Shown: positions 58,292 to 64,000 of the stretch, piece after piece | Layout of the letters: each line of letters opens with the position of its first letter | Position numbering within the stretch: position 1 is the first letter of the stretch | NCBI GenBank assembly: GCA_027488845.1 | Contig: JAIYBC010000063.1 | Location: forward strand, 1-64,000 | Reading direction: 5' to 3' | Length of the DNA: 64,000 nucleotides | From: Verrucomicrobiales bacterium | Lineage (GTDB): Bacteria; Verrucomicrobiota; Verrucomicrobiia; Limisphaerales; UBA9464 | Position numbers and translations under genes: made by a program | Notes under the pieces: generated by a model | Databases searched by the model: none | What the model was told of the DNA's origin: nothing | Seen by the model: only the letters and a program-made list of their open reading frames with translations

Positions 58292-58656
58292 GGGCGATCA
58301 TCGACAGCGACGTGCTGATCGACTACCTGCAGGGCGTCGAGAAGGCCCGGGTCGAATTGGACCGGTATCCGAAGCGGGAGATCAGCATCCTTTCGTGGAT
58401 GGAGGTCTTGGCCGGGGCGGACACCGCAATGGAGGATCGGGAGTGCCGCCGTTTCCTCGCCACCTTCACGATCCATCCGCTGTCCGAGGAGGTTGCGGCG
58501 GAGGCCGTGAAATTGCGCCGCCAGTTCCGGCTTCGACTTCCGGACGCCATCATCTGGGCCACGGCCAAGACCCAAGCCTGCCTCCTGGTGACCCGAAACA
58601 CGAGGGACTTCCCATCCCGCGAACCCGGCGTCCGCGTGCCCTACAAGCTGGACTGA
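58288..58656 (+). CDS. vapC: VapC-like PIN-domain toxin, second module
   Basis: 122 residues. PIN residues are Asp6 (IIDSDVLIDYL), Glu39 (SWMEVLAG), Asp86 (RLPDAIIWATA) and Asp107 (TRNTRDFPS). It is coupled to the ribbon-helix-helix antitoxin. Its GC content is like the chromosome, unlike the AT-rich vapBC at 56.1 kb. The two modules are therefore of different origin although only 1.5 kb apart. Confidence 0.9.
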   Translation: MRAIIDSDVLIDYLQGVEKARVELDRYPKREISILSWMEVLAGADTAMEDRECRRFLATFTIHPLSEEVAAEAVKLRRQFRLRLPDAIIWATAKTQACLLVTRNTRDFPSREPGVRVPYKLD

Positions 58657-58675
58657 AGATTCCAGCGGGGCGACT

Positions 58676-58700
58676 CCACGGAATCCGTGCAATCCGTGTC
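58676..58700. repeat. Half copy of the 57866 element
   Basis: cacggaatccgtgcaatccg then tgtcgca repeats the right arm of the palindrome at 57866-57950. The toxin-antitoxin module lies between the two. Confidence 0.65.
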
Positions 58701-58742
58701 GCATCTCCCTCCGTGGACCCGGTGTCTCCGTGGCAGAACTCC

Positions 58743-59663
58743 CTAGAGCGGTTGCCAGCCGGGCCCACGGTGTCGGGGCGGGAAGAGGGTGGGATGGAGC
58801 ATCTCGGCCATCGACTCCAGGGAATCGACCAGCCGGGGTCCCGGGCGGTTGAAGAGGGCGTTGCCGTCGGTCACGAAGACACGGCCGTTGCGCACCGCCC
58901 GCAGCGTTTTCCAGCCGGGCAGGCCGACGAGCGACGCGGCCTCGGAACGCGTCCGGGCAAGGTCGAATCCGCACGGCAGCAACACCAACACCTCCGGGTC
59001 CTCCTTCCTCACCGACTCCCAGTCGATCCATGGGGAATGCTTGCCCGCCTGGGCCAGTACCGACGTTCCGCCGGCCAACTCGACCATCTCGGGCAGCCAG
59101 TTGCCGCCGGACATCAACGGGTCGAGCCATTCGAGCGCGAGCACCTTCGGACGACGCGTCACACCGCTGGCGACCCGGGTGATGACCTCGGCGACGCGTT
59201 CCTTGTGGGGGACGATCCATTCGCGTCCGAGGTCCGGGAGACGCAACGCCTCGGCCACCGCGGTGAAGTCCTTCCAAAGGTCGGCGAAGCGCGAGGGGTT
59301 CAGCGCCACGACCTGCGGAGGCGTTCCCGGCCACTCCGCGAGCACCGCGTCGAGTTCCGCACGGCTCACCGCACACACGGCACACTGGGCCTGGGTGAGG
59401 ATGACGTCCGGCCGGAGCTCCCGCAGCGCGGCCGCGTCGATGCGGAACAGCGGACGTCCCGCGGCCACGGCGGCACGGACCTGGGCGTCGATGGCCGCGC
59501 TGCTCGCCGCGGGATCGACTTCGGGCGCGGTCAGCGCCGGAAGATGTCGGATCGTGTCCGGGAAGTCGCACTCGTGGCTGCGTCCGACGAGGGAACCGCG
59601 CGCACCGAGGGCACAGACGAGTTCGGTGGCACCGGGAAGGAGCGAGACGATGCGGGGCTTCAT
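58743..59663 (-). CDS. BtuF-like cobalamin/iron-complex binding protein without signal peptide
   Basis: 306 residues from the ATG at 59663. An ATG at 59681 would add six residues. The fold begins KPRIVSLLPGATELVCALGA, the start of class III periplasmic binding domains of the BtuF/FhuD type, and continues with LRPDVILTQAQCAVCAVSRA. No signal peptide or lipobox is visible, unlike true transport proteins, so it is probably a cytoplasmic cobalamin-binding protein of the kind found without an ABC transporter. The motif QAQCAVCAVS with two cysteines is characteristic of that subgroup. The gene is followed on the plus strand side by no partner in the window. Confidence 0.8.
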   Translation of the reverse strand: MKPRIVSLLPGATELVCALGARGSLVGRSHECDFPDTIRHLPALTAPEVDPAASSAAIDAQVRAAVAAGRPLFRIDAAALRELRPDVILTQAQCAVCAVSRAELDAVLAEWPGTPPQVVALNPSRFADLWKDFTAVAEALRLPDLGREWIVPHKERVAEVITRVASGVTRRPKVLALEWLDPLMSGGNWLPEMVELAGGTSVLAQAGKHSPWIDWESVRKEDPEVLVLLPCGFDLARTRSEAASLVGLPGWKTLRAVRNGRVFVTDGNALFNRPGPRLVDSLESMAEMLHPTLFPPRHRGPGWQPL

Positions 59664-59706
59664 CAAGGGAGAGGACGGCAAGGATGGGGAACCGGCACCG
59701 TGGAAG

Positions 59707-59925
59707 TCAGCGCTGGAAGAACCGGCTGATGACGGTGAGCAGGACGCTCACGACGATGCAGGTGACGATCGGGAAATGCAGGCTGAAGCCGCCGCGTCGG
59801 AAGCTGATGTCCCCCGGCAACAGTCCGCCACCGGCGCCGAGGCGTGGACCGAGCCACCAGACCAAGGCGCCGAACGCGGCCATCGAAAGCCCGACCACGA
59901 CGAGAATCCTTCCCAGACCCTGCAT
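59707..59925 (-). CDS. DUF2905 small membrane protein
   Basis: 72 residues from the ATG at 59925, with two transmembrane helices (ILVVVGLSMAAFGALVWWL and FPIVTCIVVSVLLTVISRFF). Between them LPGDISFRRGGFSLHFPI is the family signature. Function is unknown. It lies upstream of the binding-protein gene on the same strand by 43 bases and may be cotranscribed with it. Confidence 0.87.
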   Translation of the reverse strand: MQGLGRILVVVGLSMAAFGALVWWLGPRLGAGGGLLPGDISFRRGGFSLHFPIVTCIVVSVLLTVISRFFQR

Positions 59926-60105
59926 TTCGGAAACCGTGTCCCCGCCACACCTCAGGCGCAATCGCCCATCCTCCGGCGGGGGTTGGGCTGAGACAGCTGA
60001 CGTCGTCTCCTACAGGTGCTCGCGGCGGGGGCCTAGACTTCTCACTCCGGTGTCAGCCACTCCGTGTCTCCGTGGCCAAACTCAGTATGCGGCACCCCCA
60101 CGGGT

Positions 60106-60969
60106 TCAGCGCCGGAGTTCCCCGACCTTCAACTCGCGGAAGTAGGCCTGCAGGGCGTCGAGCATCGGGGCCTCGTAGTGGGTGAATCCGGGCATGCGGG
60201 AGGCGGGCTGGATCGACTTCGGCTTCACGACGTACCGACGGAAGTAGTTGGTGTTCGACGACCAGGTCTTGAGCAGGAGCCACGGACGCCCGGACATCGT
60301 GCCGCCGAAGTCGGCGTGCCCATGGCAAGCCAGGCAGTCGCGCACGGCGATGACCCCGCCCTGCTTTGCCAAGGTCGAAGCCGTCCCAGGAAGCCGGAGC
60401 CGGTCCACGGTGGAGGCCGCGGTGCGGAATTCGATTCGGACCACGCCGTATGGGAAGTGCAGGTCCTCCGGCAGGCCGAGCACGTTCTGGTCGGGACGCG
60501 GCGCGAAGTCGGCGGCGTTGATGTAGTACGGAGCCATCTCCAGGCCGGTCAGCTTGCTCCGGCCCCAGGACTCGGGTCCGGTGCCGTTGATCTCGAGGAT
60601 GAGCAGCGATTGGAACGCGTTCAGGTAGTCGGTTTCGAAGGCCTTGGAATAGCCGTCGCTGCAGACGACGAAGAGGGTGTCGGCCCGTCCGTCGAGGCCG
60701 AGCAGCGAACGCAGCTGGAGGAGCGGGATCCCACGGTAGACGGCCCGCGACTTCACCGCGGTGTCCATGGCGTTGGTGGCCAGCGTGGGAGGCAACGCGA
60801 GCAGCTGGTCGCGGGTGAGGAAGCCGTTGGTGCGTCCACCGGGGAAGGGGCCGGACACCTCGAGGTCGGTCGGCGCGGTCCGAGTGGGCCGCAAAACGAG
60901 TTCGGCCCGGAGCGGGCCGAAGGCGAGGCCGAGGCCGGCGGCGAGGAGCAGGAGGCCAAGGCGTCTCAT
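60106..60969 (-). CDS. Exported monohaem cytochrome c with molybdopterin-oxidoreductase-like front domain
   Basis: 287 residues with a signal peptide (RRLGLLLLAAGLGLAFGPLRA). The first 190 residues include YRGIPLLQLRSLLGL and LFVVCSDGYSKAFE, a pattern like the sulfite-oxidase-type molybdopterin-binding fold. I do not see the conserved cofactor cysteine, so it may be a cofactor-free relative. A single haem site CLACH follows in VRDCLACHGHADFGG. The ATG overlaps the stop of the upstream DUF2165 gene. It is the last gene of a four-gene operon. Confidence 0.8.
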   Translation of the reverse strand: MRRLGLLLLAAGLGLAFGPLRAELVLRPTRTAPTDLEVSGPFPGGRTNGFLTRDQLLALPPTLATNAMDTAVKSRAVYRGIPLLQLRSLLGLDGRADTLFVVCSDGYSKAFETDYLNAFQSLLILEINGTGPESWGRSKLTGLEMAPYYINAADFAPRPDQNVLGLPEDLHFPYGVVRIEFRTAASTVDRLRLPGTASTLAKQGGVIAVRDCLACHGHADFGGTMSGRPWLLLKTWSSNTNYFRRYVVKPKSIQPASRMPGFTHYEAPMLDALQAYFRELKVGELRR

Positions 60970-61478
60970 GGGGCGGGCGGACGCGGGGTGTCGGTGTCGG
61001 TGTCGGGCGTCTTGAGGAAGAGCAGGATGATCCCGATGCAGGTGAACATGCGGAAGGCGGCATTCTGGCCGTTCCAGGTCTGCGACTGCCACATCACGAA
61101 CCATTCCCCGCCGACGGTGAGGAAGGCGAAGAACCAGAGGCCGAGGTTGGCGGTGATGGCGCCGATGGCGAGCGGCTTGGCGGCGGTGAAGGCGGCGGCC
61201 GAATGGCGGGCCTTCCACAGCCTCCAGGCACCGAGGGAAACGGCGAAGAAGGTGGCCGCCTCCCAGAGGATGATCGACGCGTAGAAGAGGTGGTGGACCA
61301 CCGGCGAGGTCATCGAGCGGTACATCAGGCGGTTGCCCGGGAACGTGGTGTCCATGGCGAGGACATGCTTCACGAACTCGAAGTTCGACCCGTAGTCGGT
61401 GAGGTTGTTGAAGGTGGCGAGTCCCAACACCACGGCGACAAGGGCGACCAGGAAGGTCTTGGAGAGGCGTTCGATCAT
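60966..61478 (-). CDS. DUF2165 family membrane protein
   Basis: 170 residues with four predicted transmembrane helices (TFLVALVAVVLGLATFNNLT and VVHHLFYASIILWEAATFF among them). FVKHVLAMDTTFPGNRLMYR is the family signature. Family function is unknown. Its start overlaps the stop of the upstream binding-protein gene (ATGA), and its stop overlaps the cytochrome start (ATGA). A membrane anchor or quinone-interacting partner for that cytochrome is possible but speculative. Confidence 0.87.
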   Translation of the reverse strand: MIERLSKTFLVALVAVVLGLATFNNLTDYGSNFEFVKHVLAMDTTFPGNRLMYRSMTSPVVHHLFYASIILWEAATFFAVSLGAWRLWKARHSAAAFTAAKPLAIGAITANLGLWFFAFLTVGGEWFVMWQSQTWNGQNAAFRMFTCIGIILLFLKTPDTDTDTPRPPAP

Positions 61479-62473
61479 GGTTTCGGGGGTTCGACGAACC
61501 GGTCGGTCCAGGCGGATTCCAAGGGGCTTCGGCCACGGATCACGCCGAGGTCGCGGAGGGTGTCGTACTGGAACCGCCAGCGCGCCGCGACCATGCGGCC
61601 GGCGGCCTCGCCCTTGGAAGCGTCTCCGGTGACAAACAAGCCGTCCTTCAGCGCCTTGAGGCTGTAGTCCATCTTCTCCGGGGTGAGCTCCGGGTTCCGG
61701 CGGCGGATCTCCGCGTGCACGGCGGCGGGGTCCTCGAGGTACGATTTCCATCCGCGGATGCTGGCCTGCACGAAGGCCTTCACCATCTCCGGCTTCTCGC
61801 GGACCAGCTCGGCGCGGGTGAAGAAGACGCGGTACGGGTCGTAGCCGGACTCCTGGATGAGGAGCACGCGGGTCTTCACGCCGGCCTGGGCGGCGAAGAA
61901 GGGCTCGCTGGTGACGAAGCACTGCTGGAGGGCGTTGGTGTCGCGGATGAACGGGCCGACGCTGTAGGGATGGGCGACCTCGCGGACCTTCTTCAGGCCG
62001 TACTTCTTCACGAGGTAGGGAAACCACGCGGTGCCCGGGGTCAGTGCCAGGGTGCGGCCCTCGAGGTCGGGGAAGCCGCGGACCGCGGAACCCTCGTGGA
62101 TGAGGATGCCCTGCGGGTCGTGCTGCATGGTGGCCCCGACGGCGACCATCGGGATGCCACGCTCGTTGGCGAGGATGACGTCGTCGGTGCTGCCCATGCC
62201 GAAGTCGCCGGCCTTGGTGGCCACGCGTTGGATGGCGAAGGCGTTGGGGCCGCCGGGGACGATCTCGACGTCGAGGCCGGCCTCGCGGTACCAGCCCTTC
62301 AGCAGGGCCTGGTAGAAGCCGCCGTGTTCCGGCTGTGGATACCAGTCGGTCATCAGTCGCACCTTCACCGGCTCCGCCGCGAACAACGGCAGCACCGTGC
62401 AGAGGAACGCGAGCAGGACCCGGGGTATCCGGACGGCCGGGAACGGATTCGTGATCGGGGTTCGCGTGGGCAT
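61475..62473 (-). CDS. NMT1/ThiY-type substrate-binding protein
   Basis: 332 residues with a signal peptide (RIPRVLLAFLCTVLPLFAAE). VRLMTDWYPQPEHGGFYQAL and GWYREAGLDVEIVPGG are the family starts, and NAFAIQRVATKAGDFGMGST is the ligand region. ThiY-like proteins bind formylaminopyrimidine or related pyrimidines, and NMT1-type proteins bind other nitrogenous or sulfonate compounds. No ABC permease or ATPase gene is in the operon, which is unusual. It lies eleven bases after the deaminase gene and is translationally coupled to DUF2165. Confidence 0.87.
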   Translation of the reverse strand: MPTRTPITNPFPAVRIPRVLLAFLCTVLPLFAAEPVKVRLMTDWYPQPEHGGFYQALLKGWYREAGLDVEIVPGGPNAFAIQRVATKAGDFGMGSTDDVILANERGIPMVAVGATMQHDPQGILIHEGSAVRGFPDLEGRTLALTPGTAWFPYLVKKYGLKKVREVAHPYSVGPFIRDTNALQQCFVTSEPFFAAQAGVKTRVLLIQESGYDPYRVFFTRAELVREKPEMVKAFVQASIRGWKSYLEDPAAVHAEIRRRNPELTPEKMDYSLKALKDGLFVTGDASKGEAAGRMVAARWRFQYDTLRDLGVIRGRSPLESAWTDRFVEPPKP

Positions 62474-62484
62474 GGGAGGCGGGT

Positions 62485-63882
62485 TCACTTGGCGCGACGG
62501 AGCCGGTCGTGGAACCGACGGGCCGTGCGGCGGTGTCTTTCGAGGAGCTTCGGCAGCTCGACCCCGGTCGGCTGGCCGTCCCGGACGCGGACCTTCCCGT
62601 GGACGAGCACGGTCTCGGCGTTGCGCGGATGGCAGAGCACGAGCCCGTGGACGACGTCGTCGGCACCGTTGCTGAAGAGGTCCTCGGCCGGGAAGACGGC
62701 GAGGTCCGCGCACTTGCCGGGCTCGAGCGAACCGAGGTCGGCGGACCGGCCGAGGTTGCGGGCCCCCTCGAGCGTGGCCATCTCGAGAGCCTGTTCCGGG
62801 GTCATCGCCCCGGCGCCGTGGACGACGCGGGTGAGCAGGAGCGCGAGCCGGGCCTCGTTGAGCATGTGGCCCGAGTCGTTCGAGGCCGAGCCGTCGACGC
62901 CGAGGCTGACGGGACTGCCGCCGCTGCGGAGGTCGTTGACGCGGCAGACGCCCGACCCGAGGCGCATGTTGGAGCAGGGGCAGTGGGCGATGCCGGTGCG
63001 GGTGCGGGTGAGGTGGCCGACCTCGCGGTCGTTGAAGTGGATGCCGTGGGCGAGCCAGACGTCGTCGCCTTCCCAGCCGAGCTTCGACATGTAGGCGAAC
63101 GGCCGGGCGCCGAGCATCTTCAGGGCATCGGCGTTCTCGGGGATCGTCTCGCCGCAGTGGGTGTGGAGGCGGACCTTGAGCGAGCGGGCGAGGCGGGCGG
63201 TCTCGCGGTAGAGGTCGCCGGAGCAGCCGAACACGGTGCAGGGCGCGAAGGCGACGTGGGACATGGCGCCGGGACCGGACCGGTGGTACGCGTCGAACAG
63301 GCGCTGGCAGTCGGCGAGGATGGTGTCGGTGTCCTGGCAGGACCATTCCGGCATGATGTCGCTCGGGATGTTCACCGAGCCGCGGCAGCCGACGTAGCGG
63401 ATCCCGAGCGCCGCCGCCGCCTCGAATCCGGCGTCGAGCATCCGGTCGGAGCCGTCCCGCGGGAAGAGGTAGTGGTGGTCGCTGGTCATCGTGCACCCGC
63501 TGAGGAGGAGCTCGGCGCAGGCGACCTGGGTGGCGACGTCGAGGTCGTCGGGCGTGAAGTTCCGCCAGAGCGGCATGTGGCCGGCGAGCCAGGGCAGCAG
63601 CGGGAGGTTCGAGACCGGGCCGAACGCGCGGGCCAGGTTCTGGAACATGTGGTGGTGGGTGTTGATCATGCCCGGCAGCACGATGCCGCCGCGGGCGTCC
63701 ACCAACTCGACCTCCGAACCGGCACCCCGGATCCGCGGCGCCGCACCGGTGCCCAACGACCGGATGAAACCGTCCTCCGCCAGCAACCACGCCCCCCGCA
63801 GGACGCGTCGGTCCGCGTCCATCGTCACCAGGTGGCCGATGTTGCGGACCAGCGTCTTCGTCTTGGGTGCGGCTTGGGGCAT
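62485..63882 (-). CDS. Amidohydrolase, 8-oxoguanine deaminase / AtzB-like
   Basis: 465 residues from the ATG at 63882, preceded by GGCGGAGGAAC as ribosome-binding site. The metal-dependent hydrolase signature is complete: INTHHHMFQNLARAFG (His76-78), HTHCGET, WLAHGIHFND and GVDGSASNDSGHML. The triple histidine and SASND segment fit 8-oxoguanine deaminases and related triazine hydrolases. These remove an amino group from a purine-like ring in the cytoplasm. It is the first gene of the operon with the ThiY-like binding protein, which suggests salvage of an exogenous N-heterocycle. Confidence 0.88.
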   Translation of the reverse strand: MPQAAPKTKTLVRNIGHLVTMDADRRVLRGAWLLAEDGFIRSLGTGAAPRIRGAGSEVELVDARGGIVLPGMINTHHHMFQNLARAFGPVSNLPLLPWLAGHMPLWRNFTPDDLDVATQVACAELLLSGCTMTSDHHYLFPRDGSDRMLDAGFEAAAALGIRYVGCRGSVNIPSDIMPEWSCQDTDTILADCQRLFDAYHRSGPGAMSHVAFAPCTVFGCSGDLYRETARLARSLKVRLHTHCGETIPENADALKMLGARPFAYMSKLGWEGDDVWLAHGIHFNDREVGHLTRTRTGIAHCPCSNMRLGSGVCRVNDLRSGGSPVSLGVDGSASNDSGHMLNEARLALLLTRVVHGAGAMTPEQALEMATLEGARNLGRSADLGSLEPGKCADLAVFPAEDLFSNGADDVVHGLVLCHPRNAETVLVHGKVRVRDGQPTGVELPKLLERHRRTARRFHDRLRRAK

Positions 63883-63940
63883 GTCGGAAGTTCCTCCGCC
63901 CCGGATGCGGGGCAACCGGGGACGACGTCCTAGGGTGTCC

Positions 63941-63960
63941 CGCCCCGTTCGACCGGGGCG
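63941..63960. other. GC-rich stem-loop upstream of the deaminase
   Basis: CGCCCCG-TTCGAC-CGGGGCG forms a seven-base-pair stem in the 118 bases between the deaminase start and the window edge. It could be the terminator of a gene outside the window or a regulatory hairpin. No T-tract is seen. Confidence 0.35.
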
Positions 63961-64000
63961 TTCGTCCAGAACGGCGCGGGCAAGGTCGGATCCAGCTTCA

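Noticed and set aside
59962-60105. Possible small RNA between DUF2905 and the cytochrome gene
   Set aside because: The 144-base gap holds a ccgtgtctccgtggccaa-type dispersed word and no convincing promoter-terminator pair.

Overview
The window is GC-rich bacterial DNA whose gene content points to the Planctomycetota/Verrucomicrobiota group, with Verrucomicrobiota the better guess. The evidence is five large DUF1549/DUF1553 (planctomycete-type cytochrome) proteins, six Tat-exported DUF1501 proteins, a DUF5069 protein and a family of word-like dispersed intergenic repeats. No rRNA, tRNA, replication origin or CRISPR array was seen. Taxonomy is inferred from families, not from a marker gene.

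Layout. 1-2.6 kb: an octamer tandem repeat, an MFS carboxylate/hexuronate-type transporter, and a translationally coupled Tat-exported protein of unrecognised family. 2.7-7.5 kb: DUF1549/1553 + DUF1501 pair A. 7.6-12.1 kb: OPT transporter and a five-haem PA14-type cytochrome. 12.3-15.3 kb: a TetR regulator with look-alike operators in front of itself and of an old-yellow-enzyme/DUF5069 operon, then a lytic transglycosylase. 15.3-20.5 kb: pair B on the minus strand, next to a long dispersed repeat. 20.5-24.7 kb: exported cupredoxin protein, AraC regulator, lone DUF1501. 24.9-30 kb: pair C, with a duplicated LamG-like module. 30-32.2 kb: TlpA-like thioredoxin and a beta-propeller protein. 32.3-38.1 kb: pair D plus an exported Gfo/Idh/MocA oxidoreductase. 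38.3-43.3 kb: LysR regulator divergent from dabB-dabA, an energy-coupled inorganic carbon pump. 43.3-46.8 kb: UDP-sugar epimerase and dehydrogenase, then an odd protein joining a signal peptide to a DNA-binding-type HTH. 47-53.4 kb: CBM9-like protein, pair E, and a sialidase-like protein. 53.4-56.9 kb: an accessory island of repeats and small minus-strand genes. 56.9-59.9 kb: radical SAM enzyme, second VapBC-type module, cobalamin/iron-type binding protein, DUF2905. 60.1-63.9 kb: a four-gene minus-strand operon of deaminase, NMT1/ThiY-type binding protein, DUF2165 membrane protein and monohaem cytochrome.

How the genes fit together. The pairs, the CBM9-like protein, the sialidase, the MFS carrier and the exported oxidoreductase suggest an organism that degrades complex polysaccharides at the cell surface, although the biochemical role of DUF1501/1549/1553 remains unproven. 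DabAB, the TetR/OYE unit and the two toxin-antitoxin modules are independent functional units.

The most unusual region is 53.9-56.9 kb. Five copies of a short near-palindromic element (core GGGACACGTCCC-like) partition small genes, all on one strand, into blocks of one gene or one toxin-antitoxin pair each. Two of the elements supply the last codons of one frame and the ATGA junction to the next gene. This resembles a gene-cassette array without a visible integrase.
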